Positions 28,730 through 37,652 of a stretch of 64,000 nucleotides of DNA are shown piece by piece. Source of the stretch: Pseudomonas sp. 8Z. Its GTDB lineage: Bacteria; Pseudomonadota; Gammaproteobacteria; Pseudomonadales; Pseudomonadaceae. The notes beneath the pieces are model-generated. The model made no database searches. It was not told the DNA's origin and worked only from the letters and a program-made list of their open reading frames with translations. The translations under genes and the position numbers were made by a program. Numbering within the stretch: the stretch's first letter is position 1; each line of letters opens with the position of its first letter. The stretch is taken from positions 124,001-188,000 of the forward strand of contig NZ_LR733826.1 in NCBI RefSeq assembly GCF_902506535.1, read 5' to 3'.

Positions 28730-29617
28730 TCATACCGCCATCGCCTGCAGTTCGCGCAGGTCGCCTTTGACTGGCAGTTGCAGGCGTTTGCTGGGGGCGT
28801 TGAAGAAGTCCAGCAGTACGCGTTGGCTCTGCAGCCAGGCAGCCTTGTGCTCCATGTCGAGGAAGTGGCCGGCATCGTCGATCACGGCGAACTGGGCGTT
28901 GTCGATGTGTTGGGCGAACAGGCAGGCGTCTTCCACTGAGGTGTATTCGTCGCGGTCGCCGTTGACGAACAGCAGTGGGATGTCGATGGCCTGCAGGCAT
29001 TCCTTGCGGCAGTGCGCTTCCATGCCCAGCACCTGTTTGATGTGTGCGTACATCTGCCGGTACTCGTGTTCATCAAGGGTGCTGATGTGTTTGTGGTTGA
29101 AGCGCTTGAACAGTGAGGGCAGGTGTTTGCCGATGGTGCTGTTGACCAGCAGGGCTACGTTGTCGCGATCTACCGAGCCGAGGAAGCGCAAGCCCTTGTG
29201 CAGGTAGTCGAGCATCGGCACGTTGAGGATCGGCGAGAAGGAGCAGATGGCGGCTTTCTCCAGTGTCGCCGGGCGTTGCGCGAGGGCGAGCAGGGAGGCG
29301 ACGCCGCCCCAGGAGAAGGACATCAGGTAGTTGGCGCCGTAGTGGTCGATCAGGTGCAGCAGGATCGCTGCTTCGTCTTCCTTGGTTATCGGGGTGAAGT
29401 CCGTGTTGTAGGGCTTCGACTGGCCGGCGTAGGGCAGGTCGAAGGCCACCACGTTGAATTGTGGCTGTAGGTATTTGACCGTTTGCGCGAACGAGGCGGT
29501 GGTGGCCAGTGAGCCGTTGACCAGGATGATGGTCTTGCTTGCTGCCGGATTGCCGTAGAACTCCGTGTGTACCTTGTGCTTCCTGTTGATCTCGACGACT
29601 GCGGTTTCTGGCCTCAT
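28730..29617 (-). CDS. phaG: PhaG: 3-hydroxyacyl-ACP thioesterase/CoA-linking enzyme for mcl-PHA
   Basis: A 295-residue alpha/beta hydrolase. It follows the PhaG/RhlA pattern closely (MRPE start; INGSLATTASFAQ-like VNGSLATTASFAQTV; LPSLFKRFNHKH), nearer to PhaG than to RhlA. Catalytic residues visible: nucleophile Ser in SFSWGG, Asp in GDRDEYT, His in AGHFLDME. PhaG diverts 3-hydroxyacyl-ACP from fatty-acid synthesis toward medium-chain polyhydroxyalkanoate precursors. AGGAGG before the ATG is strong. The gene is isolated from pha synthase genes, as usual in Pseudomonas. Confidence 0.88.
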   Translation of the reverse strand: MRPETAVVEINRKHKVHTEFYGNPAASKTIILVNGSLATTASFAQTVKYLQPQFNVVAFDLPYAGQSKPYNTDFTPITKEDEAAILLHLIDHYGANYLMSFSWGGVASLLALAQRPATLEKAAICSFSPILNVPMLDYLHKGLRFLGSVDRDNVALLVNSTIGKHLPSLFKRFNHKHISTLDEHEYRQMYAHIKQVLGMEAHCRKECLQAIDIPLLFVNGDRDEYTSVEDACLFAQHIDNAQFAVIDDAGHFLDMEHKAAWLQSQRVLLDFFNAPSKRLQLPVKGDLRELQAMAV

Positions 29618-30008
29618 GTCGTTTCCTCCTGGCGCAAGTGGGTCGTGGCGAGCGGTTGGCCGTTCGCTGTGCTTCAGCAGAGAAGAAAAGCGCCTGAGCG
29701 TGACAGCTTGATGTCAGGCAGGGGATTTTTATAAGTATAGGAATTTCAATCAGTTAGGATCGTAACGGGCGGATATTCCAGGCTTTTTAGGGCCGGAATA
29801 AGCGGTGTTACCAGGCAGGAATCCAATCGGTGCAGAGCACCAGCAACTGACGAAGATATATGCGTCTCTCGCTGTGACTATTTGGTCATGCGCAGACTTA
29901 TGATTCGATTCAAGCAGGTGCCTTGCAGCCGCGCAAGGGTAAGTCACATTTTTATCTGTGATTGTTTTGACCGTTGGTCGGGTTGCCGTTTGGCGCGATG
30001 AGAGGCGC
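29618..30008. other. Intergenic region upstream of phaG
   Basis: About 390 bp with locally lower GC around 29725-29760, where the phaG promoter may lie. I see no convincing gene, RNA or repeat. A short open frame at 29750-29947 has no recognisable family or ribosome site. Confidence 0.5.
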
Positions 30009-30701
30009 TCAGACGCTGGCGATTTCCGTAGCTGTCAGGGCGCGGTACTGGCCGGGGGCGAGCTGCGGGTCGAGGGTGATGGCGCCCATGCTTTCACGGT
30101 GCAGGGTGACGACGCGGTTACGGAAGTGGCCGAACATGCGCTTGACCTGATGGTAGCGCCCTTCGAACAGGGTCAGGCGGGCGCTGTGGCTGTCGAGGAT
30201 TTCCAGTTGGGCGGGCAGGGTGGTCAGGTCTTCATAGGCGAAGTACAGGCCTTGGGCGAAGACCTCGGCGTATTCGCCGGTGATCGGCTGTTCGGTGGTG
30301 ACGTGGTAGACCTTGGGTTTGCGTTGCTGTGGTTGGGTGATGCGCCGCGACCAGCGCCCGTCGTTGGTGATCAGCAGCAGGCCGCTGGTGTTCAGGTCGA
30401 GGCGCCCGGCCAGGTGCAGGTCGTGTTTGTCCGGCTCGTCGAGCAGGTCGAGTACGGTGCGGTGTTTGTCGTGTTCGGTGGCGCTGACCACGCCGACCGG
30501 TTTGTGCAGCATCCAGTAGCGCGCGCTGCGCCCGGCTTGCAGCAGTTCGTCATCCAGCTCCACGCGTTGGAAGTCGCGGATCTCATGGAGTGGGTCGCGG
30601 ACGATCTGGCCGTCCACGCGCAGGCGCCCGGCGCTGATTAGCAGGCGGCTGTCCTGGCGGCTGAAGCGCGGGAAGTTGCTGAGGAAGCGATCCAGGCGCA
30701 T
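30009..30701 (-). CDS. rsuA: 16S rRNA pseudouridine(516) synthase family protein
   Basis: 230 residues: S4 RNA-binding domain (1-60) then a pseudouridine synthase domain with the catalytic Asp102 in GRLDLNTSGLL, followed by GRYHQVKRMFGHFRN. Length and position of the Asp match RsuA. It would convert U516 of 16S rRNA. It is the last gene of a compact minus-strand operon, 3 bp after the CWC gene. Confidence 0.85.
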   Translation of the reverse strand: MRLDRFLSNFPRFSRQDSRLLISAGRLRVDGQIVRDPLHEIRDFQRVELDDELLQAGRSARYWMLHKPVGVVSATEHDKHRTVLDLLDEPDKHDLHLAGRLDLNTSGLLLITNDGRWSRRITQPQQRKPKVYHVTTEQPITGEYAEVFAQGLYFAYEDLTTLPAQLEILDSHSARLTLFEGRYHQVKRMFGHFRNRVVTLHRESMGAITLDPQLAPGQYRALTATEIASV

Positions 30702-30704
30702 GGC

Positions 30705-30911
30705 TCAGTCGCGCTCGTTGCGTTTGGCGGCTGCGACGGCACCGGCGCAGGCCGGGCACAGGCAGGCTTGGTCGCGTTGCGCGGGCGTCAGGCGCTCCAG
30801 CGCGTTGGGGTCGATTTTGGCTTCGAAGCACCAGCAAGGCTCGTCGCTGCGGCCAGCGGCGATGCTGCATTGGTTGGCTTTGCCGCATAGCGGGCAGCGT
30901 TGGGTGTCCAT
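30705..30911 (-). CDS. Cysteine-rich CWC family protein
   Basis: A 68-residue protein with CPLCGKANQC, CWC and CLCPAC, the pattern of the CWC family, probably zinc-binding. Its ATG overlaps the stop of the upstream diguanylate cyclase gene (ATGA), and it is followed 3 bp later by rsuA, so all three are probably coupled. The function is unknown. Confidence 0.85.
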   Translation of the reverse strand: MDTQRCPLCGKANQCSIAAGRSDEPCWCFEAKIDPNALERLTPAQRDQACLCPACAGAVAAAKRNERD

Positions 30912-32377
30912 CAGTTATCGCTGCACACGCGGTCGCGCCCGGCCTGCTTGGCGCGGTACAGGGCGCGGTCGGCGCGGCCCAGTAGGGCGTGCAGGCTTTC
31001 GCCCGGCTGCCACTGGCTGAGGCCGAGGCTGACGGTCACTTGCAGTGTTTTATCACTCACCGGGTAGCGTTGTGCGGCGCAGTGCTGGCGCAGTTTTTCC
31101 GCCAGTTCATGGGCGGCTTGGCGGTCGCTGTTTTTCAGTAGCACGATAAATTCCTCGCCGCCCCAGCGGCAGAGGATGTCGGACTGGCGCAGGGCGCCGC
31201 GCAATTGTTCGGCGAAGCGGCGCAGCACTGCATCACCTGCCAGGTGGCCGTGCTCGTCGTTGATCAGCTTGAAGTGGTCCAGATCCAGCAGCAGCGCGCA
31301 CAGCGGGATGCTGTCGCGCTGCGCTTCTTGCAGGGCTTGTTCGGCGAGCAGATCGAAGCCGCGCCGGTTGGGCAGTTCGGTGAGGCTATCGGTGGTGGCG
31401 AGGGCGTCGATGCGGTGCTGGTAGCGGCGGATCGCCAGGCTGACCAGGGTGAGGACGATGGCGGTGACCATCAGGCATAGCAGCAGGTTGAGGTAGAGGC
31501 CGTGGCGGATGTCGGTCAGGGCCTGGTCTTGTTTGTCGACGAACAGATACCACTCCAGCTCGGGAATGTAGCGCACGTTGAGGAAGTGCTCGCGGCCATG
31601 CTCCTGGTATTCGAAGCGGCCACTCTGTGGCGTTGGCAGTTTTTCCAGCAGTTCGCTGAGGCTGTCGATGTCGGCGAGCGAGTCGCCGACTTTCGCGCCC
31701 ATCGGCCCGCCTTGGGTGCCGGTGAGGGTGATGTGGCCCATTGTGTCGACGAAGTAGACGCTGCGCTCGTAGCGTTGCTGGTATTCGTCTATCAGCTTGA
31801 CCACGGCGTCGACAGCCAGGCCTACGCCGGCGGCGCCGATGAATTTGCCGTCGTAGTCCAGCACTTTGTAGTTGATGAAAATGGTCAGGCGGTCGGCGTT
31901 GGCCATGTCGACGTCGACGTTGATTTCGTAGGGTTCGCGTAGGCCACGCACGCGGTAGTACCACAGGTCGCGCGGCTCGTCCGGCCTGACCTGTTTGAGC
32001 ACGCCTCTGGCCTGGTAATAGGTGCGGGTTTTGTCGGAGACGAAGAAGCTGGTGACGGCGCCGTAGTGTTCCTGCACTTCGCGCAGGTAGCGAGTGACCT
32101 GCGCCGGGTCGTGCTCGCCGGCCAGCACCCAGTCACGCAGGAAGGTGTCGCGGGCCATCATTGAGGAGATGAGGATGGGGCGCACCAGATCTTTCTGGAT
32201 TTCCGAGTAGACGGTGTCGGAGGTCAGCGGCAGTTCGGTGTTGACGATGCTGTCGCGGATCGAATCACGCGAGGCGTGGTAGCTCAGCAATGTGGTGCTG
32301 AGAAAGCCGCTGCCAAGCAGGAACAGGAGGAGCAACCTCAGCGAGGTTTGCGTTTGCCTTTGGCGGCGCAGGGGCAT
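30911..32377 (-). CDS. Membrane diguanylate cyclase with periplasmic dCache sensor
   Basis: 488 residues. TM1 (about 12-32), a periplasmic double-Cache-type sensor (about 35-300, with YYRVRGLREPYEINVDVDMA and the FINYKVLDYDGKFIGAAGVG core), TM2 (about 305-330), then GGDEF. The active motif is GGEEF (RWGGEEF), and an inhibitory I-site RQSD sits 5 residues before it, so it should make cyclic di-GMP with product feedback. The start at 32377 is preferred over 32449 because the charged N terminus MPLRRQRQ leads straight into TM1. First gene of an operon with CWC and rsuA. Confidence 0.9.
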   Translation of the reverse strand: MPLRRQRQTQTSLRLLLLFLLGSGFLSTTLLSYHASRDSIRDSIVNTELPLTSDTVYSEIQKDLVRPILISSMMARDTFLRDWVLAGEHDPAQVTRYLREVQEHYGAVTSFFVSDKTRTYYQARGVLKQVRPDEPRDLWYYRVRGLREPYEINVDVDMANADRLTIFINYKVLDYDGKFIGAAGVGLAVDAVVKLIDEYQQRYERSVYFVDTMGHITLTGTQGGPMGAKVGDSLADIDSLSELLEKLPTPQSGRFEYQEHGREHFLNVRYIPELEWYLFVDKQDQALTDIRHGLYLNLLLCLMVTAIVLTLVSLAIRRYQHRIDALATTDSLTELPNRRGFDLLAEQALQEAQRDSIPLCALLLDLDHFKLINDEHGHLAGDAVLRRFAEQLRGALRQSDILCRWGGEEFIVLLKNSDRQAAHELAEKLRQHCAAQRYPVSDKTLQVTVSLGLSQWQPGESLHALLGRADRALYRAKQAGRDRVCSDN

Positions 32378-32496
32378 GGGTGAATCCGTGGGGCGAGTTG
32401 ATGGCGTGATGCTAGCTGGTTGGGCGTGGAAAGCGCCAGTTGTGATCACAGTTGGCGCTGTTTTATCGGCTATGGATGTTTGGCTAATAGGGGGGG

Positions 32497-33070
32497 TGTA
32501 GGAGCGGATTTATCCGCGATGGGGCGGTGGGAGGTGAAGCGGTCGCGGCTAAAGCCCCCTCCCACAGGTGGCGCTTGGGGCTTTGGTGAGATCGCGGCTA
32601 AAGCCGCTCCCACGGGTGGATTAGAGGGCGAGATCGTGGCTGAAGTGGAATGACGCCCGGCCCTGCCAGTGTGCTGCTTTGCCTCCCATAGGATGCATCC
32701 GGGCTACGGGGTTGTTGTAGGAGCGGATTTATCCGCGATGGGGCGGTGGGAGGTGAAGCGGTCGCGGCTAAAGCCCCTCCCACAGGTGGCGCTTGGGGCT
32801 ATTGCGGGATCGCGGCTGAAGCCGCTCCCACGGGGGGCGATTAGATGGATTTATCCGCGATTGGGGGCGGTGGGAGGTGAAGCGGTCGCGGCTAAAGCCC
32901 CTCCCACAGGTGGCGCTTGGGGCTTTGGTGAGATCGCGGCTGAAGCCGCTCCTACGGGGGCGATTAGATGTCGCGATCGTGGTTGAGGCGCAATACCGCC
33001 CAGCCGTTGTGCGCAGATGTGCCGCCCACAGGATGTTCGTGGGTCCTGTGGGAGGCGCTTTAGCGGCGAT
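32497..33070. repeat. REP (BIME) array, three long units plus a half
   Basis: Units begin at about 32497, 32715 and 32849. Each carries GGATTTATCCGCGAT, then GGTCGCGGCTAAAGCCCC, CCTCCCACAGGTGGCGCTTG, and ends CGGCTRAAGCCGCTCC. A partial REP follows at 33045-33070. It fills the gap between the guanidine operon and the diguanylate cyclase operon and holds no gene. Confidence 0.85.
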
Positions 33071-33074
33071 GTTT

Positions 33075-36000
33075 TCAGGCTTCTTCCAGCACCACCACAC
33101 GTTGCCCGGCCCTCACGGGTGAGCCCGGTTGTACGCGCACTTCGCGCACGGTGCCGGCCATCGGCGCAGTGAGCGGAATCTCCATCTTCATCGATTCGAG
33201 GATTACCAGCACGTCGCCGGCCTGCACCTGCGCGCCAACTTCGACCTGCACCTGCCAGAGGTTGCCGGCGACATGGCTTTCGATGGCGTGTTGGCCTACA
33301 GCGAGCGGGGCGTCCTCATCCTGCTCGGGCGCGGCTTCCTCGACCTCGAAGTGCGCCTGGCCGCTGTCGATCCAGCGTTGGCGTTCGGCGTCGAAGGCGG
33401 CGCGCTGCTGCTCGCGGAAGGCGGCGATGCCGTCGGCTTCGGCGTCGAGAAACTGCTGGTAGTCGGCCAGGGCCAGTTCGCTCTGTTCGATGCGCAGCGG
33501 GTAGCGGCCCAGCGGGAAGTCGCGGCGGATGCGCAGCAGTTCGTCAGCCGATACCGGGTAGAAGCGGATCTGGTCGAAGAAGCGCAGCAGCCAGGGCTTG
33601 CCGTCGAAGGCTTCGACCGCGCGGTAGCGGTTCCACATCTGCAGGGTGCGACCTACGAACTGGTAGCCGCCTGGGCCTTCCATGCCGTACACGCACATGT
33701 AGGCGCCGCCGATGCCGACGGAGTTTTCCGCCGTCCAGGTACGCGCCGGGTTGTACTTGGTGGTGACCAGGCGATGGCGCGGGTCGAGCGGGGTGGCCAC
33801 CGGCGCGCCGAGGTAGACGTCGCCCAGGCCCATGACCAGGTAGCTGGCGTCGAACACGGTGCGGTACACCTCGTCCAGATTCGGCAGGTCGTTGATGCGG
33901 CGGATGAACTCCAGGTTGCTCGGGCACCAGGGGGCGTCCTTGCGCACGGTGGTCATGTACTTGTCGATTGCCAACTGGCAAGCCGGATCGTCCCAGGACA
34001 GCGGCAGGTGGACGATACGCGACGGCACGCGCAGGTCTTGCGCAGCGCATACGGCGTCCCACTCACCGGCGACGATATCGAGCAGTGTTCGCAGGGCCAG
34101 GGTTTCCGGCTGGTAATGCACTTGCAGCGAGCGGATGCCCGGCGTCAGGTCGATTACGCCGCCCAGTTGCTTGGCCTCCAGCGCCTGCATTAGCGCATGG
34201 CCACGGAAGCGCAGCACCAGATCGAGTTCCGGCTGGCCGATTTCCAGCAGCAGGTGGGTGTCACCGGACAGGCGCGCGACCAGGCGGGTGTCGGCTTGGC
34301 CGAGGTCGAGGACGATGGGGCTTTGTAGCCCGGATGCAATCCGGGACTCAGGTGCTGCGATTTCCCCGGATTGCATCCGGGCTACGGTCGTGTCTGTAGG
34401 AGCGGATTTATCCGCGATTTCGGTGTCGCCTGCATCGCGGCTAAAGCGGAGCGCCGCCCGGCCGTTCCTACAAAGTTCGGCGTATTCGCGTGCATTGCTT
34501 TGCGCCAACTCCCGCGCTGTGGCGATATCCACCGGCACGAAGCGCACCTTGTCGCCGGCCTTGAGTTGGCCGAGCTGCCAGAGGTCGGCCTCGATGATGG
34601 TCACCAGGCAGACGAAGCCGCCGAGGCTGGGGCCGTCCGGGCCGAGGATCACCGGCATGTCGCCGGTAAAATCTACCGCGCCGATGGCGTAGGGATTGTC
34701 GTGGATATTGGAGGGGTGCAGGCCGGCTTCACCACCGCTGTCGCGCACCCATTCCGGTTTCGGGCCGATCAGGCGTACGCCGGTGCGGCTGGAGTTGAAG
34801 TGCACTTCCCAGTCAGTGGCCAGGAAGCTGTCGACATAGGCGGGTGTGAAGTATTCCGGGGCGCCGTGCGGGCCGTAGATCACGCGCAGTTCGCGTACCG
34901 CTGGCAGGGGCGGGCACAGCTCGGCGGGCAGTTGTGCGCCGGCTTCGCTGCTATCGAGCGGCAGCAGATGCAGTACATCGCCAGCGCGCAGGGCGCGGCC
35001 CGCGTGGCCGCCGAACTGGCCGAGGGTGAAGGTGCTCTTGCTGCCCAGATAGTCTGGCACCTGGATGCCGCCGCGAATGCTCAGGTAGCTGCGCGCACCG
35101 GGGCCTGCGATGGTGCCGAGGGCCAGGGTGCTGCCTGCGCGGATCAGCAGCGCGGTGTTCAGCGGCTGGGCGACGCCGTCGATGCTCAGCGGAATCTCGG
35201 CGCCAGTGACGGCGACCACGGCGTCGGTATTGAAGCGCAATGTGGGGCCGCTCATGGTGATTTCCAGGCCGGCGGCGCCCTCTTCGTTACCGAGCAGGCG
35301 GTTGCCCAGGCGCAGCGCGCGGCTGTCCATCGGCCCGGACGGCGGCACGCCAACGGCCCAGTAGCCGAGGCGGCCGGGGACGTCCTGCACGCTGGTCTGG
35401 GTGCCGGCGCTGAGCACTTCGAAGGTGCTCGCCTGATAGACGAGGTTTTCCAGGCAGCGCGTCCATGGCGAGCCGCTGGCGAACGGGGTATCGGCCAGGA
35501 TCTGGCGCAGGTAGTCGCGGTTGCATTCAACGCCGTACAGCACGGAATCGCCAAGGGCTTTGTCCAGCGCGTTGCAGGCTTCATCTCGACTGGGTGCCCA
35601 GGTGATCAGTTTGGCGATCATCGGGTCGAAATAGGGCGGGATCTCGCAACCAGCCTCGACCCAGGTATCGATACGCAGCGCCTTGCCGTCGGCTTCGGGA
35701 AACTGCACGGCGGTGAGCAGGCCGGGGCTGGGCTGGAAGTCACGGCCCGGATCTTCGGCGTACAGCCGTGCCTGGATGGCATGGCCGGACGGCTTGAGTG
35801 CGTTGGCCAGTTCATTGAGCGGCGCCAGATCGCCTGCGGCCAGCTCGATCATCCAGCGCACCAGATCGACGCCCCACACCTGTTCGGTGACGCCGTGCTC
35901 GACCTGCAGGCGGGTGTTCACTTCGAGGAAGTAGAAGCGCTCGGCCTCGCTGTCGTAGACGAATTCGACGGTGCCGGCGCTGCGGTAATTCACCGCCTTG

Positions 36001-36785
36001 GCCAGTTTGATGGCGGCGGCGCACAGCTCATCGGCCATGCCGGTGGGCAGGTTCGGCGCTGGTGTTTCTTCCAGCACCTTCTGGTTGCGCCGTTGTACCG
36101 AGCAGTCGCGCACGCCGAGGGCGAGCACTTCGCCCTGGCCGTCGCCGAACACCTGCACTTCCAGATGGCGGGCACGCTGGATGTACTTTTCGATGAATAC
36201 GCCGCTGTCGCTGAAGTTGTTCTGCCCCAGGCGCTTGACCGCCTCGAAGGCATCGGAGAGTTCCGCCGCCGAACGGCACACGCGCATGCCGATACCGCCG
36301 CCGCCAGCGGTGCTTTTCAGCATCACCGGATAGCCGACCTGCTCACCGGCCTTGAGCGCTGCGTCGAGGTTTTCCAGCAGCTCGGTGCCTTCGAGCATCG
36401 GCACGCCGTGCTGCTTGGCCAGGGCACGGGCGGTGTGCTTGAGGCCGAACACGCGCAGTTGCTCGGGCGTCGGGCCGACGAAGGCGATACCGGCCGCTTC
36501 GCAGGCTTCGGCAAACGCCGCGTTTTCGGAGAGAAAGCCGTAGCCGGGGTGGATGGCTTTGGCGCCGGTGCGTTTGGCGACGTCGAGAATTTTCTCCACG
36601 ACAAGATAGGTTTGCGCGGCCGGGCCTTCGCCGAGGGAGAAGGCCTCGTCGGCCTGCTGGATATGCAGGCTGGCGGCGTCGGCTTCGGAGTACACGGCCA
36701 CGCCGCCGACGTTCAGCTCGCGCAGGGTGCGCAGGATGCGGCAGGCGATGGCGCCACGGTTGGCGATCAGGAGTTTGTCGAACAT
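33075..36785 (-). CDS. Biotin-dependent (urea/) guanidine carboxylase
   Basis: 1236 residues. Biotin carboxylase domain (1-450: FDKLLIANRGAIACRILRTL, TAGGGGIGM, EVNTRLQVEHGVTEQVWGVD), KipA-like carboxyltransferase half (about 475-770), KipI-like half (about 820-1080), and a C-terminal biotinyl domain with ILESMKMEIP. Annotated by homology as urea carboxylase, but the operon (guanidine-I riboswitch, transporter, two UAAP proteins) matches the guanidine pathway in which it carboxylates guanidine. Residues about 770-820 are encoded by REP sequence inserted in frame in the linker between the two carboxyltransferase halves, explaining the extra length. ATG 36785 has GAGGG at a proper distance. No allophanate hydrolase gene follows. 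Confidence 0.88.
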   Translation of the reverse strand: MFDKLLIANRGAIACRILRTLRELNVGGVAVYSEADAASLHIQQADEAFSLGEGPAAQTYLVVEKILDVAKRTGAKAIHPGYGFLSENAAFAEACEAAGIAFVGPTPEQLRVFGLKHTARALAKQHGVPMLEGTELLENLDAALKAGEQVGYPVMLKSTAGGGGIGMRVCRSAAELSDAFEAVKRLGQNNFSDSGVFIEKYIQRARHLEVQVFGDGQGEVLALGVRDCSVQRRNQKVLEETPAPNLPTGMADELCAAAIKLAKAVNYRSAGTVEFVYDSEAERFYFLEVNTRLQVEHGVTEQVWGVDLVRWMIELAAGDLAPLNELANALKPSGHAIQARLYAEDPGRDFQPSPGLLTAVQFPEADGKALRIDTWVEAGCEIPPYFDPMIAKLITWAPSRDEACNALDKALGDSVLYGVECNRDYLRQILADTPFASGSPWTRCLENLVYQASTFEVLSAGTQTSVQDVPGRLGYWAVGVPPSGPMDSRALRLGNRLLGNEEGAAGLEITMSGPTLRFNTDAVVAVTGAEIPLSIDGVAQPLNTALLIRAGSTLALGTIAGPGARSYLSIRGGIQVPDYLGSKSTFTLGQFGGHAGRALRAGDVLHLLPLDSSEAGAQLPAELCPPLPAVRELRVIYGPHGAPEYFTPAYVDSFLATDWEVHFNSSRTGVRLIGPKPEWVRDSGGEAGLHPSNIHDNPYAIGAVDFTGDMPVILGPDGPSLGGFVCLVTIIEADLWQLGQLKAGDKVRFVPVDIATARELAQSNAREYAELCRNGRAALRFSRDAGDTEIADKSAPTDTTVARMQSGEIAAPESRIASGLQSPIVLDLGQADTRLVARLSGDTHLLLEIGQPELDLVLRFRGHALMQALEAKQLGGVIDLTPGIRSLQVHYQPETLALRTLLDIVAGEWDAVCAAQDLRVPSRIVHLPLSWDDPACQLAIDKYMTTVRKDAPWCPSNLEFIRRINDLPNLDEVYRTVFDASYLVMGLGDVYLGAPVATPLDPRHRLVTTKYNPARTWTAENSVGIGGAYMCVYGMEGPGGYQFVGRTLQMWNRYRAVEAFDGKPWLLRFFDQIRFYPVSADELLRIRRDFPLGRYPLRIEQSELALADYQQFLDAEADGIAAFREQQRAAFDAERQRWIDSGQAHFEVEEAAPEQDEDAPLAVGQHAIESHVAGNLWQVQVEVGAQVQAGDVLVILESMKMEIPLTAPMAGTVREVRVQPGSPVRAGQRVVVLEEA
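34325..34472. repeat. Two REP-type palindromes inside the carboxylase gene
   Basis: The first (34325-34385) is the GTAGCCCGGATGCAATCCGG/inverse family also at 17275. The second (34395-34472) is the TGTAGGAGCGGATTTATCCG family of the 32.5 kb array, closing with CCGTTCCTACA. Together they keep the reading frame open and encode RNGRAALRFSR through ARMQSGEIAAPESRIASG. Confidence 0.88.
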
Positions 36786-36900
36786 CGTCATTGACCCTCG
36801 AAGGGCGTGGCGGGCCGTCCCGCCGTCATTTGTCGTGCACCACGGTCGTCCGTGGCGAAAAATCCGGTGATGCGTGCCGCGCGTGTTGGCGGGACGATTT

Positions 36901-37004
36901 GTAGGGCGGGTGAAACCCGCCGGGCCTTGGCGGGTTGCACCCGCCCTACGTTGGTTCTGTGCCAGCGTTTCGGCTGGGGTTTTGGCGGGTTTCACCCGCC
37001 CTAC
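36901..37004. repeat. GTAGGGCGGGT palindromes between carboxylase and UAAP genes
   Basis: GTAGGGCGGGTGAAACCCGC and GGCGGGTTGCACCCGCCCTA form one full unit (36901-36949). A further half unit ends at 37004, next to the stop codon of the upstream gene. A different repeat family from the REPs elsewhere in the window. Confidence 0.8.
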
Positions 37005-37005
37005 G

Positions 37006-37641
37006 TCAGTCCCACACCAGCACTTCGGCGGGGGTTGGGTTCCAGCCGTTGCAGGGGTTGTTCAGTTGCGGGCAGTTGGAGATCAGCACGATCACGTCGG
37101 TCTCGGCTTTCAGTTCCACGTATTTGCCGGGCGCGGAGATGCCGTCCTCGAAGGTCAGGCCGCCTTCGGGGGTGACGGGTACGTTCATGAAGAAGTTGAT
37201 GTTGGCGCCGAGGTCGCGCTTGCTCAGGCGGCCGTCGTGCAGGCTGGCGCGCAGGAAGTTGTCGCGGCAGCTATGCATATAGCGCTTATCGAGTGCATAT
37301 CTGACGGTGTTGCTCTCCTGCGCGCAGGCGCCGCCGAGGGTGTCGTGGCGGCCGCAGGTGTCGGTAACGATGGTCAGCAACGGGTTGCCGAGGTTGGAAT
37401 AGAGCACGGTGCCGGTGGTCAGGTAGACCTTGTTTTGCTTGCGCAGGGTGCGCTGCGGGTCGAAGCGTTCGCGCGGGTTGGCGGCGGCGAAGAACAGGGT
37501 ATCGATCGCCTGGTTGCCTTCCAGGTCGTGCAGGCGCAGGGTCTGCCCGGCCTTGACTTCGAACAGGTAAGGCTCGCCCGCTGGGATGGTGTGGCGGAAT
37601 ACGGCGGTTTCGGGATGCAGGGTGCTGGCGGTCAGGGTCAT
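37006..37641 (-). CDS. Urea carboxylase-associated protein 2 (carboxyguanidine deiminase subunit)
   Basis: About 211 residues of the UAAP2 family: [21 protein letters not shown] terminus, [33 protein letters not shown] and the Cys/His-containing [18 protein letters not shown]. The pair UAAP1/UAAP2 has been identified as the two-subunit deiminase (CgdAB) that turns carboxyguanidine into allophanate. I leave the A/B letter open. The start at 37641 agrees with the conserved N terminus; the longer frame is a shadow extension. Confidence 0.85.
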   Translation of the reverse strand: MTLTASTLHPETAVFRHTIPAGEPYLFEVKAGQTLRLHDLEGNQAIDTLFFAAANPRERFDPQRTLRKQNKVYLTTGTVLYSNLGNPLLTIVTDTCGRHDTLGGACAQESNTVRYALDKRYMHSCRDNFLRASLHDGRLSKRDLGANINFFMNVPVTPEGGLTFEDGISAPGKYVELKAETDVIVLISNCPQLNNPCNGWNPTPAEVLVWD

Positions 37642-37652
37642 TTCGGCAGCCC

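Noticed and set aside
29750..29947. A 65-codon minus-strand frame upstream of phaG
   Set aside because: No ribosome site, no family resemblance, and atypical composition; treated as non-coding.
32497..32955. CRISPR array
   Set aside because: The repeats are long palindromic REP units without uniform short repeats and unique spacers, and no cas genes are near.
34371..36794. An 807-codon plus-strand frame opposite the carboxylase
   Set aside because: Antisense shadow of the carboxylase gene, low-complexity His/Gly/Ala-rich translation without family motifs.
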